Assembly (NCBI GenBank): GCA_030549175.1 | Contig: JAUKUA010000002.1 | Span: forward strand, 5,766,001-5,830,000 | DNA length: 64,000 nucleotides | Origin: Lasiosphaeris hirsuta | Lineage: Eukaryota; Ascomycota; Sordariomycetes; Sordariales; Lasiosphaeriaceae | Direction of reading: 5' to 3' | Part shown: one piece after another, positions 1-10,400 of the stretch | How positions within the stretch are numbered: position 1 is the stretch's first letter | Layout: every line of letters starts with the position of its first letter | Made by a program: the position numbers and the translations under genes | Notes under the pieces: generated by a model | What the model was told of the DNA's origin: nothing | What the model saw: only the letters and a program-made list of their open reading frames with translations | Database searches by the model: none

Positions 1-2
1 GG

Positions 3-2831
3 CGCGGTTCCGACTCGGACTCGGATTCCGATCTCGATGCTACCGACTTCCTTGACAAGAATGCTGCCTCCGAATCTGCCTTTCTCGAAGGTCTCGGCCC
101 TCGACGGCAATGGTCCATACTCCGACCGCTGGCTGGCCGCAGCCGCTGCTGCATCGTCTTGCTCTTGACTATTGCCGGCATATGGATACTCCTAGCTGCA
201 GGTGGCGCATTCATCTACAAGAAATACCAGGACGAGCCGGTGTACGGCCAGTCCCCGCCGTGGTATCCCACTCCGAGGGGAGGCATCGCGAGCACATGGG
301 CTACGAGTTACGAGAAGGCAGCCAAGATGGTGAGCAGGATGACCCTCGCTGAGAAGGTCAATGTCACGACAGGTACAGGCTGGCAGATGGGCTATGCCGT
401 GGGCACCAACGCCCCGGCCATACACGTCGGCTTCCCCCAGCTGCAGCTGCAGGACGGACCGCTCGGCATCCGCTTCGCCGACAACATTACCGCTTTCCCA
501 GCGGGCATCACCGTTGGCGCCACCTGGAACCGACAGCTGATGTATGCTCGCGGGAAAGCCCACGCCATCGAGGCGCACGACAAGGGCATCAACGTCCTGC
601 TCGGACCCTGCGTCGGACCCCTCGGCCGCATGCCTGCCGGTGGACGAAACTGGGAGGGCTTCGGAGCGGATCCGTATCTCCAAGGTATTGCCGGCGCCGA
701 GACAGTCAAGGGTATCCAGAGCGAGGGCGTCATGGCCACCATCAAGCATTTCGTCGCCAATGAACAGGAACACTTCCGTCAGCCTTGGGAGTGGGGTCTG
801 CCCCATGCCATCAGCGCCAACATCGACGATCGTGTGCTACACGAGCTGTACGCTTGGCCGTTTGGTGACGCGGTCAAGGCTGGCGTGGCGTCCGTCATGT
901 GCTCGTACAACCAGGTCAACAACTCGTATGCGTGCGGCAACAGCAAGCTGCTCAACGGAATCTTGAAGGACGAGCTCGGCTTTCAAGGTTTCGTCATGAG
1001 CGACTGGCTGGCCCAGCGCTCGGGCGTCGCCACGGCTCTCGCAGGCCTCGATATGACTATGCCGGGCGACGGTCTCAAGTGGGCCAAAGGCGACTCTCTT
1101 TGGGGCCCGCAGCTGACCAAGGCGGTGCTCAACGGCAGCGTACCGCTCGAGCGTCTGAATGACATGGTCACACGTATCGTGGCATCTTGGTACCAGCTTG
1201 GCCAGGACGACGAGACAAAGTTCCCGCGCGAGCCGCCCAACTTCTCGTCGTGGACAAACGACCGCTTTAGCGTGGCATCGTATGGAAGCCCGAGCCCGCA
1301 GGAGAAGATCGAGGTTAACAAGTTCATCGACGTCCAGGCGAACCATTCCATCATTGCGCGCGAGGTGGCCGCCGAAGGAACAGTGCTTCTCAAGAATGAC
1401 AATGTCCTGCCTCTTTCCCGGGAGGGACTGCCCGAGGCAAAGCTCATGGCCCGTCGCGACAACATCTATCGCGCGATAGGCAAGCGACACGCGGGCAAGT
1501 TCAAGGTCGGTGTCTTCGGCGAGGATGCTGGGCCGGGAGAGGGACCCAATAAGTGCAAAGACCGCGGCTGTAATCAGGGCACCTTGGGATCTGGCTGGGG
1601 TTCCGGTGCTGTCGAGTTTCCCTACCTGGTGACGCCCATCGAGGCGCTCCGTGATCAGTTCGATGGATCCAAGGTCGATCTTCACGAGTATCTGAGCAAC
1701 AAGCCGCCTGTCGGGGGCGCGGAACGTGGCATTCTCGAGGACCTCGAGCTTTGCATTGTATTTGTCAACGCCGACTCCGGTGAAGGATTCACCAAGTGGG
1801 ACGATGTGAGCGGCGATCGGCCGAACCTCGACATTCAGAAGGGAGGTGATGCTCTCGTCCAGAGGGTGGCATCAAAGTGCGGCTCCGGGACCGGAGACGT
1901 CGTCGTCGTCATCCACGCCGTCGGGCCCGTGTTGGTGGAGAAGTGGATTGAGTTACCCAATGTCAAGGCCGTGCTCTTTGCCCACCTGCCTGGTCAAGAA
2001 TCTGGCAACGCCCTCGCCGATATCCTCTTTGGTGATATCAACCCCTCTGGTCACCTGCCTTTCACCATTGGCAAATCGCTCAAGGACTATGGGCCGGGCG
2101 CCAGCGTCTTGTACACGCCCAATGGCGTCGTCCCGCAGCAGGACTTCTCAGAGGGCCTGTTTATCGATTATCGTTACTTTGACCAATTTGGCAAAACTCC
2201 GCGGTTCGAGTTTGGCTTCGGTCTTAGCTACACCACGTTCGAGTACAGCGGCCTCCAGGTCGCCCCCCGGAAGACCAAGTCGGAGCTTCCCGCTCCCCGT
2301 CCCAATCCGGCTGCCCAACCACCGACCTATTCCAGCGACATCCCGCCCGCAAGCGAAGCTCTCTTCCCCGCCGACTTCCGACCCTTGAAGAAGTACGTGT
2401 ACCCCTACCTCAACTCCACCGACGGCATCGTCCCTGGCCAGTACCCCTATCCAGACGGGTATGACACGGTACAGCCGCTGAGCGGCGCTGGCGGTGAGGA
2501 GGGAGGAAACCCCGACCTGTGGGAGGTGTATGTAAGCGTGACTGTCGAGGTATTGAACAACGGGGCATATGATGGCGCCGTGGTGCCGCAGCTATACCTC
2601 TCGCTTCCGAACGCGCGCCAGTGGATTTCGCGGCCGGTCCGGGCGCTGAGGGGATTTCACAAGGTGTATTTAAGGAAGGGGCAGACGAAGACGGTGACGT
2701 TTGACCTGACCAGGAGGGATTTGAGCTATTGGGAGGCGGAGAGGCAGAATTGGGTGATGATTACGGAGGATGAGTTTAAGTTTTCTGTGGGCGAGAGTTC
2801 GAGGGATTTGAGGGTTTTTGGGACATGGTAG
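3..2831 (+). CDS. Membrane-anchored GH3 beta-glucosidase (5' truncated by window)
   Basis: Glycoside hydrolase family 3 enzymes release terminal beta-linked glucose. The frame is open from base 3, so the true start lies upstream of the window. The visible N-terminus is acidic (Asp/Ser-rich), then Arg-rich, followed by one hydrophobic segment near 160-220, which suggests a type II anchored enzyme like the Aspergillus BglE group rather than a freely secreted one. The GFVMSDW motif carries the nucleophile Asp (codon 1002-1004). A GSGWGSGAVEFPYLVTP-like loop and NADSGEGF, which holds the likely acid/base Glu, mark the second GH3 domain. The C-terminal third is fibronectin-III-like (QLYLSLP, then PVRALRGF). 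No intron is needed in the visible part and the frame ends in TAG. The family assignment is firm. Anchoring and substrate are inferred. Confidence 0.93.
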   Translation, partial: RGSDSDSDSDLDATDFLDKNAASESAFLEGLGPRRQWSILRPLAGRSRCCIVLLLTIAGIWILLAAGGAFIYKKYQDEPVYGQSPPWYPTPRGGIASTWATSYEKAAKMVSRMTLAEKVNVTTGTGWQMGYAVGTNAPAIHVGFPQLQLQDGPLGIRFADNITAFPAGITVGATWNRQLMYARGKAHAIEAHDKGINVLLGPCVGPLGRMPAGGRNWEGFGADPYLQGIAGAETVKGIQSEGVMATIKHFVANEQEHFRQPWEWGLPHAISANIDDRVLHELYAWPFGDAVKAGVASVMCSYNQVNNSYACGNSKLLNGILKDELGFQGFVMSDWLAQRSGVATALAGLDMTMPGDGLKWAKGDSLWGPQLTKAVLNGSVPLERLNDMVTRIVASWYQLGQDDETKFPREPPNFSSWTNDRFSVASYGSPSPQEKIEVNKFIDVQANHSIIAREVAAEGTVLLKNDNVLPLSREGLPEAKLMARRDNIYRAIGKRHAGKFKVGVFGEDAGPGEGPNKCKDRGCNQGTLGSGWGSGAVEFPYLVTPIEALRDQFDGSKVDLHEYLSNKPPVGGAERGILEDLELCIVFVNADSGEGFTKWDDVSGDRPNLDIQKGGDALVQRVASKCGSGTGDVVVVIHAVGPVLVEKWIELPNVKAVLFAHLPGQESGNALADILFGDINPSGHLPFTIGKSLKDYGPGASVLYTPNGVVPQQDFSEGLFIDYRYFDQFGKTPRFEFGFGLSYTTFEYSGLQVAPRKTKSELPAPRPNPAAQPPTYSSDIPPASEALFPADFRPLKKYVYPYLNSTDGIVPGQYPYPDGYDTVQPLSGAGGEEGGNPDLWEVYVSVTVEVLNNGAYDGAVVPQLYLSLPNARQWISRPVRALRGFHKVYLRKGQTKTVTFDLTRRDLSYWEAERQNWVMITEDEFKFSVGESSRDLRVFGTW

Positions 2832-3649
2832 GCTATGGCCAAGAAGCGGGAGACGAGATGAAGTGTGCAAGATAAGTACAGCGAGTTTTGGGTATATCTA
2901 AGCTTTGAAGATGGTAGCGTGCATGGGGTTGGAGTTTGTTTGATTGACGGCTAGCTGTTGTTATATTGCCTCGAGATATATATGTAAGTGTGTTCTGTCA
3001 TTTATGACCTAGGTTCCCTCCGCAAGTAACTATTACATTTACTGTTGGATTCCGTTGCTTCTCACACAGCATTGCCACGCTGCATCTGCCGGACTCAGAT
3101 CAGAGGGCCTGGAAATGAAGTCCATCCTACCGTGGCTCCTGCCGCAAAGTTCAACATTCGCATCTCATTCATCAGCAACTTGGAGATCATGATGCATCTT
3201 TTCGGATGTCTCCCGGAGTTCAACTTGACGATCATGGCTGATTCTCGGAAAATGGATGCTATTGCTGAGGAATGCATCGATCGCGCTTTTAGCAGAAGTG
3301 CAGCGGCTGCTTAGTATGCCAACACAAGGGGTGATTTCGGCTGCAACTCTGGTAGCGAAATCAACAAGGGCACTCGGGCATCTAGACACATGTCCAACGG
3401 TAGGTAATACCAACCCAAGGTGTTGTCACCGGCCACCGGGTTTTGCACTAACAGTGCAACAACTCTAGGGACACATCAACAAACAAGACTCGGTTTTATC
3501 CTTTGTCTAATGTGATGCTATGACGACATCGCATCATTGATTGCAATCCCTCAAAGCATAATCCCGACCCCTTATACATGACACCCCTTTGTTTGCTCTC
3601 GGCAAGATCTTTCTCACAAAGAAGCGAGACACACAACCTTTTGTTCAAG
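2832..3649. other. Intergenic, no gene seen
   Basis: This holds the 3' flank of the glucosidase and the 5' flank of the SDR locus. Short open frames here show no family motif. Confidence 0.6.
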
Positions 3650-4666
3650 ATGGCGCAGAATGTCAACACGTCACAGCTCCGAACCGAGCGGCTCTTTTCT
3701 GTAGAGGGATGGGTTTGTCTGGTGACAGGCGGCGGGACAGGAATCGGCCTGATGTGCTCCTAGGCCCTTGCTGCCAATGGTATGTTGGTATCATTCCGAG
3801 CCGATTTGTTTTTTTTTTTTTTTTTGCGCCAGTGATAATGACTGGTGAGCAGGTGCAAGGGTTTACATTACGGGCCGCCGCATGGAAGTCCTCGAACAGG
3901 CCGCCGCCACACATTCTCCCAGAGAGGGCACCGGGCAGATCATACCGTCAGCACTCCTCCCGCAACCTCCCGCAAGAGACTGTCCCCAGATTAGCTGACA
4001 CGGCCCAGGATCGGCCCATGCAACGTAACGTCTAAAGCGGCGCTCGAGGGCCTCTACGACGAACTCGCCACCAAAGAACCGCACCTCAACCTCCTGATCT
4101 GCAACGCCGACATCGCCGGCCCCAAGGTCTTCCCGTCTTCCTCGGACGCCACCGCCCTGCGCGCTGAGCTGTGGGAGAAGGAAGACCAAGCCGGGTGGGC
4201 GGCCGTGCTCAACACCAACGTGACGGCCGTCTACTTCACCACGGTGGCCGTCCTACCGCTCCTCCAAGCATCCTCGAAGGAGCCGGGGCAGCGCCTGGCG
4301 GCCAGCGTCATCGTCATCAGCTCCACGAGCGGCATCTTGCGCAACTGCCAGAATCGCTTCTCATACAAGGCGGCCAAGGGCGCGACGGTGCACCTGACGC
4401 GCCTGATGAGCACCGAGTTTGACAAGACGGGCGTCCGGTTCAACTCGATCGCGCCCGGCTACTTCCTGAGCGAGATGACCACGGGCGCGAGTGATGAGTG
4501 TGGCAAGTCCGAAGTGAAGGACGAGGACGTCCGGGCAAAGGGCCATCCTGTGCCGGCCGGCCGCGCGGGGAGTGATAAGGAGATGGCGCAGGCTTGCTTG
4601 TTCCTGGCCAAGTGTTGCTATGTCAATGGGGAGATTGTTGCGGTGGATGGCGGGGTTTCGGGCTAG
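3650..4666 (+). pseudogene. Short-chain dehydrogenase/reductase with in-frame TAG
   Basis: SDR enzymes are NAD(P)-dependent Rossmann oxidoreductases. Three exons fit: 3650-3779, 3853-3946 and 4009-4666. Intron 1 is GTATGT...CAG and carries a long T run. Intron 2 is GTCAGC...CAG with a GCTGAC branch site. The spliced product has the cofactor motif VTGGGTGIG, then RVYITGRR, LLICNADIAG, a Ser of ISSTSG, the YKAAKGA active-site Tyr/Lys, and the typical end VNGEIVAVDGG. Codon 38 (3761-3763) is TAG, where the family normally continues directly into ALAANGA. CAG to TAG is a one-base change. The rest of the frame is undamaged, so the inactivation looks recent. Strain polymorphism or a sequencing error are alternatives. 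The substrate is unknown. Confidence 0.82.
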
Positions 4667-5163
4667 GTGCCTGGTGCGATCGGCTTGTTGATCATGCCGG
4701 GGAAGTTGGGCATCGTGCAGACAATGTCACGGCCGTGGCCAAAATAGCCCCGGGGTGACGTGAGAGAGACAAAGACCCGAAGAGGTGTGTGGCTTATTTT
4801 TAGTCTGGCATTTCTATGCTATTGTTTCGCCCATTGTTGCGAGTGCTCAGGTTTCGAGAGGACAATGTCTTTGACGGCGGCAGCTGCCGAGCATATTTAG
4901 TCTTATTCCCCCCCCCCCCTCCCTTCCTCCCTCCCAACCCTCCCCCTCCCCCAGATGACCCCAAAGGGTGTTTGCTACTGAAGCAACGTACAATACAAAC
5001 TTGAAGTCCACACGACAACACCGAGGATCCGCGGCAACTCTCCTCTCCCTGTCACTAATTAAGTTCTCATATACCAATCGCATACCAAAACCATCAACAC
5101 TAACACTCTTCTCTACTACTGACTTCCAACCACCTCACAGCTTCTCACAGTTTTCACACCAAT
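4667..5163. other. Intergenic with poly-C tract
   Basis: This separates the SDR locus from the kinase-like gene. It contains a run of about 13 C within a C/T-rich stretch near 4910-4950. No gene was seen. Confidence 0.6.
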
Positions 5164-6480
5164 ATGGGCATCCAAACATGCTGGTTCCCAGGCACCGTCA
5201 ACCCAGGCGGGTACTACGCCGGGATGGAACCCCACCACGTCCTCTCACGCCAGAACGTCGGAGAGCCAACCGTCGTATTAGCCATGAGTGTAAGTAACCG
5301 CCAGAAGTACGCCTGCAAGCGAGTATCAGCCGATTCGGTCAACGAAATCACGATCCACAGCCGGCTCAGGCACGAAAACGTAGTAGGCTACATAGACCAC
5401 AGCACCGCGGACCAGGTGCTGGTCACAGAGCTGTGCAGCGGCGGACCCCTCCTACCAAACCACTTCCGGCGGTCCCCCGAAGGCCTGCGCGAGGACGCGT
5501 GCCGGCTGGCCGAGCAGATGCTCAAGGCGCTCGCATACCTACACAACGAAGCCGGCACGGTGCACCTGGACGTGCACCCGGAGAACATACTGCTCGTCGG
5601 CGGCGCCGGTGCCGGCCGCGGCGTCTACAAGCTGGCCAACTTCAGCCACGCGACCAAGGCCTTCAGCTGGCACTTCCGGGGGTTCCGCACGCGCGCGCTC
5701 GACGGCGACCGGTACGTGCCGCCCGAGTGGCGCGCCGACCGCGGCGCCCGGCTCGCCGCCGGCAGCACCGCCCACACGGAGCGCTGCGACGTGTACGCTC
5801 TGGGCGCCACCCTCATGGACGTGGTGCTGCCGGGCGTCGCGTGGCATATCATGCACGGGGACGACGTAAAGGTGGCGCTGCTGACGGCCTTCAACCTGCC
5901 GCTCCATGTCCAGACGTTCGATGCCGATGCGCTGTGCCAGCTGCTGATGAGGATGCTGTGGGAGGACCCGGCCGGGCGGCCGAGCGCCCATGATTGTCTG
6001 GCGTGGTTGTACCAGAGCTACACACATGGCGCGTTTTCGCGCCCGCCGCAGGTTGAGCGGGATGAGATGGATGCTGGTATGTGGGATTTGGATGAGATGG
6101 ACTTTTCTGGCGTCCTTGCCGGTGGCGGGGTGCTAGCTAATGCGTCCTTATTCCCACCCATGAATACTTTCCGTCAGCTGCGGAGCAGTCCTAATTCTTA
6201 TCAGAACCGACAGCCGAACAACAGCGGCAACCACGGCCGCAACAGCAGCGATAACTATGGCGGCAACAACAGCGGCAACGGCGGCAATAACGGGGGAAAT
6301 AATGGCGGAAAGAATGGCGGAAACAACGGGGGCAACAACGGCGGAAACAACAGGGGCAACAACGGCGGAAACAATGGCGGAAACAACTGGAGCAACAATG
6401 GCGGAAACAACGGGGGCAACAACGGCGGTAGGGGTGGAAGGAGAAACAGACATCGCAACAACAACAACAACAACAACTAA
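5164..6480 (+). CDS. Degenerate protein kinase-like protein with Asn/Gly-rich tail
   Basis: This is an intronless frame of 438 residues. The first 300 or so have a kinase fold outline: Lys52 in YACKRV, Glu61 in an alpha-C-like helix, a catalytic-loop match HLDVHPEN (134-141), and a C-lobe with YVPPEWR and a late W.DPAGRPSA. Two features argue against normal catalysis. There is no glycine-rich loop, and the DFG triplet is NFS (159-161), so the usual magnesium-binding Asp is Asn. The last 90 or so residues are repeats of Asn and Gly (NNGG) ending in a pure Asn run. Fungal kinases of this outline are numerous and poorly characterised. A pseudokinase or scaffold role is inference. The start at 5164 follows a C/A-rich leader and precedes all kinase features. 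Confidence 0.78.
   Translation: MGIQTCWFPGTVNPGGYYAGMEPHHVLSRQNVGEPTVVLAMSVSNRQKYACKRVSADSVNEITIHSRLRHENVVGYIDHSTADQVLVTELCSGGPLLPNHFRRSPEGLREDACRLAEQMLKALAYLHNEAGTVHLDVHPENILLVGGAGAGRGVYKLANFSHATKAFSWHFRGFRTRALDGDRYVPPEWRADRGARLAAGSTAHTERCDVYALGATLMDVVLPGVAWHIMHGDDVKVALLTAFNLPLHVQTFDADALCQLLMRMLWEDPAGRPSAHDCLAWLYQSYTHGAFSRPPQVERDEMDAGMWDLDEMDFSGVLAGGGVLANASLFPPMNTFRQLRSSPNSYQNRQPNNSGNHGRNSSDNYGGNNSGNGGNNGGNNGGKNGGNNGGNNGGNNRGNNGGNNGGNNWSNNGGNNGGNNGGRGGRRNRHRNNNNNNN
6214..6477 (+). repeat. Asn/Gly-coding low-complexity repeat (AACAACGGCGGA type)
   Basis: Imperfect repeats of about 9-12 bases encode NNGG units, interrupted by Ser, Lys, Arg and Trp, and end in about eight near-pure AAC codons. 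The repeat lies in frame inside the kinase-like gene and gives it a prion-like C-terminal tail. Confidence 0.85.
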
Positions 6481-6793
6481 CCAAGCGGAACCCTTATCTT
6501 GTAGCTTCATCTAATTCTCGGGCGGTCAGCGGGCGTTTTGAATACTCCAGCTAAGCGTTTCACTTATCTCCTTCTGTTGACATGAGCATTGCAATGGTGG
6601 CATAATAGTAATATACCCCCTACCTTGCCCCTGATCCTAAAATTGACCTAGCTGCATCGTGTTTGGCGACTTTCATCCACTGCAGGCAACGCCCTTGCGA
6701 CCGAGTGGGGATGAAACAGTAATAAGGGATTTCGTGCATCATAATTTGAAAGAAACAAAAAATAACAGGCAGTTGATAGGTACCCTATACAAT
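6481..6793. other. Intergenic, 3' flank of kinase-like gene
   Basis: No gene was seen in about 310 bases. Confidence 0.6.
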
Positions 6794-6985
6794 CTATATT
6801 GTTAACAACGTGTTCTTCCGCCCTGGTTCGTAGGAGCTCGAGTACTCGTCGAGTCCGTCAATGAAGAAGCAGTACTTACGACCCTTCAGATGATGGTCCG
6901 AGATGTAGGCGGGCAAGTCGACGCAGTCGTTGAGCGTGCTAGCCATGGCGAGGCCACTGATGACGACCCCAACAATCTCCGCCAT
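6794..6985 (-). pseudogene. NLR (HeLo/NACHT-like) remnant
   Basis: This minus-strand frame of 63 residues begins MAEIVGVVISGLAMASTLND, which resembles the first turn of HeLo-like or prion-inhibition N-terminal domains of fungal NLR/HET proteins. About 15 residues later it carries RKYCFFIDGLDEY, which closely matches the NACHT Walker B strand. In an intact protein these parts lie hundreds of residues apart, so the middle appears to be deleted and nothing follows. It may be a relic of an allorecognition receptor. It is too short to be sure and could be a chance juxtaposition. Confidence 0.5.
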
Positions 6986-7462
6986 GGTTGTTGCCAGCGC
7001 GGATTACCTTACGCCGGACAGTTGGCGACGGCGGTTGGAGACGGCAACTCGGAGAGTTGAAGGGAAAAAGGAGGCAGTGGCTGTCTGGATTTGCGGGAAA
7101 AAGGTGGGCAGTGGGCACACCTTGGCCACTCTGGGAATAGGCCACCACACAACACACATCCCATTGGTCTGCACCTCAGTCAAGAGCCCCCATATTACTA
7201 GCTACCTTACATTTGATTGGTTTCCGGCAATGACAGCTGAGGCATCAGTTGAAGAGACAAGCATAGGGTGGTTTTTTACAAACGTACAAGGGTACCTGGG
7301 TAGCCAATGATCCCAAAACATTGATCTTCCAGCTTTATTATCTATCTAAACTAAGAGGGTCATCTCTCTATAAGAAAAAAAAAAAAAACACAAAGATTAC
7401 AATACCTATCCTATACCACCACATTTTAAATCTAACCAGCGCAAATCCCTCAGATCAATCCT
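6986..7462. other. Intergenic
   Basis: This is the 3' flank of the ABC transporter. A run of about 15 A lies near 7375-7388. No gene was seen. Confidence 0.55.
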
Positions 7463-10400
7463 TCACACAGCAGTCTTCTCCGCGCTTTTCTTCTTAAAAA
7501 TCCCACTAACAAGCCCCTTGATCTCCTCAATGATCCCCCCAATCACCCTAAAGAGGAACCCAAACCCAAAGGTCCACCCCCTGACTCTAACCGTGTACAC
7601 AAAGAAATAAACGAGCCTACGTCACGTTAGCATCTCCCTCCGTTCCCTCAAAATCAGGGTAAAACTTACGCCCAGTTGCTGACACAAAACACCAAAAAGA
7701 TGCCAAAGTCGCGCCACTTCTGCTCCGGTTTGATATTCAGCAGCGCCAGGTACTCGACGCCATTGCCGTACGGGCAGTATCCGCAGTTGGCGGTGCCCTC
7801 GGGGTTCGTCAGGTAGCCCTGGGCGGCGCGCGTGACAAAGTCGCCGGCGAACTCGAGGCAGGTCTGGCCGGCGGGCGGGTTGAAGTAGGCGGCCTCGTTG
7901 GGGGCGCAGCGGATGACCTGGTCCTTCAGGGTGGCGGCGAGGACGCCGCTAATCCAGTAGGTGGACGGGTTGAGCCAATAGAGCTTTTTGAGGTTTTAGT
8001 ATCTGCCAAAAAGAAAAGAAGAAGAAGAAAAAAAAAAGGGAGAGGAGAAGGGGGCACGTACCCAGTACTTCCAGAAGACGTTGAGCTGCGAGTAAGGCAC
8101 CACGACGCCGTTGAAGAGGGAGAAGACCACGAGGAAGAAGGGAAGGATGTTGCTGATGACGGTGAAGGAGGGCGCCCACGCGCAGATCCATTGGCCCCAG
8201 CTGGATTGGAACCAGAAGAAGAGAACGGTCATGAGGAAGACGTATCCAGCGGTCGAGGCGTCAGTAGGCAGGCCCGTGGGGAAATACCAGAGCACAAAGT
8301 AGATGACACCGGCGATCAGCGACCCGGGGATCTCGGAGAGCACCTCGGCGGTGCAGAATGCCACCCAGCCGTAGATGCGCGAGGGGTGCTCTCGAGCTCC
8401 CCACAGCGCGACGTTGGAGTAGAACTTGGGCAGGACGGCGTTGAGGACGGTGGCGGGGATGAGCATGATGAGGAACGAGGTGAACATGCGGTTCTGCATG
8501 TCGGCGATGGTATCCCCCAGCTTCCAGAAGGTGAAGCCGTTGAAGACGCCGACGATGAAGGCAGTAAACAGCCTGCCGTACATGTAAGACGGGTCGCGCC
8601 ACTGGTGGATAAACATGCGCTTGGTGAGCTGGACAATCTGGGTCCAGACGGGGGCAGCAAACTCGTGCTCCTCCTTGGGCGTGGCCAACGCACTCGCCTC
8701 CTCAGCCAGCTTGGACCTCTCAGCCTTGATGCGCTGAATCTCCGAGATCAGTTCTTGGTTTTCAGCCGAGTCGCGCCACTCGCGGTTCCAGTTGATGCGG
8801 CGGCCGTTGACCTTCTTACCGCCCTTGGCCGCCGTCTCGAGGATGAACTCGGCCACGTTCTTGCCCGGGGGGCAGTCCGTGCCGCGATCGGCAAAGTACT
8901 TGATGACGGACGACCCGTTCTCGCCGACGGGGCCAAAGTAGAAGACGTTGCCGTTGGGGTTCAGCGCGAGGATCTTGTCAAACTCCTGGATCAGATCGGA
9001 CGACGGTTGGTGGATGGTGCAGACGACAGCCTGGCCGGCGGCGCACAGCTTCCGGAGGAAGCGCACGATAGAGAAGGCCGACTGCGAGTCGAGCCCCGAA
9101 GTCGGCTCATCGAGGAACAGCAGTAGCGACGGCTTGGCCGCCAACTCGACACCAATCGTCAACCTCTTCTTTTGCTCAACGCCCAGCGACGAAATAATCG
9201 CATCCTGGATATCGCCCAGCTCCAGCAGGTCAATAATCTTATCCACGTACTCAATCTTCTCCGCCTTGGGGATATTCCGATCCTGGCGCAGCAGCGCGGA
9301 GAACTCCAGCGCCTCGCGCACCGTGGCCGTCTCGTCATGCAAGTCCATCTGCTCGACGAAGCCCGTGCTCCGCTGGAAGTCCCCACCAAGGGGCTTGCCA
9401 TCGACTAGCATATCTCCCGTCACCACGCCGACCGTCTGGCGCTGCGACAGCGTGTTTAGTAGCGTCGTCTTGCCGGCACCGCTCGCGCCCATCAGGGCCA
9501 CCATGACTCCCGGCTTGGCGTATCCATTGACCTTGTTCAGCAGCTGCTTCGGGCCGGCGGGGGTGGGCACCGTGTAGACGATATCCTCCCAGGTGAAGAT
9601 CTTCTCACTCCTTGACAGCTCCCCGAGCACATCATCCTGGGTCCTGGCGCGGAGGTTGCCCGCAGGCGTGCTGGTCCCAGTGCTTGCACCCTTCTCTTCA
9701 TCTGCCTTGCCAGCGAATACCACGCGCTTTTTCGACCGCTTGGAGCCCTTGAAGACGATGGCCCCCGGCCCGGAGCCGACAAAGGAGATTGTCTCGGTCG
9801 CGATGACGGTGACGAGCAGGTAGAGCAAGGAGAAGGCGATGACGACGCCAAAGTTGCGCCACAGGTGTGCGCGCGAGTAGCTAAACGAAGCGGCGAGGTA
9901 GTCGTCTCCATTGATGTAGTCCTGGCCGGGCCGGGCGCCGGTGATGGCGCAGCCCTGGTTCTCAATCTCGATCCCCGGTCCTTGCGGGACAAGCTGGTTG
10001 GGGGCACACGTCAGGTTGCGGCCATGGAACTCGTTGGCAATGATAGCTTCAAAGGCGTAGCTGACAGGGTTGATCCAGTAGATCCAGCCGAACCAGATTT
10101 TCTGGGACAAAAGGATGGGCTTGGTGATGACGTAACCGGTATAGATGACCATAATGTTGAGGGCGATTCCTGAGAAGCGTACGGCGTCGTCTATAGAGGG
10201 GGAGAGCGAGGCCATCATGCGGTACAGAGAGACGAAGCAGAAGGTCGAGACGTAGACGAGGAGCAGATAGATGAAGAACTTGCCGGCGTTGACGTCGAGG
10301 CCTGTCATGAAGTAGACAATGATGCCAAAGACAATCGTCTGCGCGACCAGCATCGGGAGATCGGTGAGAGCACGGGCGAGGTTGACAGCGCTGGGGCGGT

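Noticed and set aside
6148..6510. Minus-strand Val/Ala- and Cys-rich frames
   Set aside because: They are the antisense of the Asn/Gly repeat.
8191..9126. Plus-strand 311-codon frame
   Set aside because: It lies antisense to the ABC transporter and its composition mirrors the sense codons, so it is a shadow.
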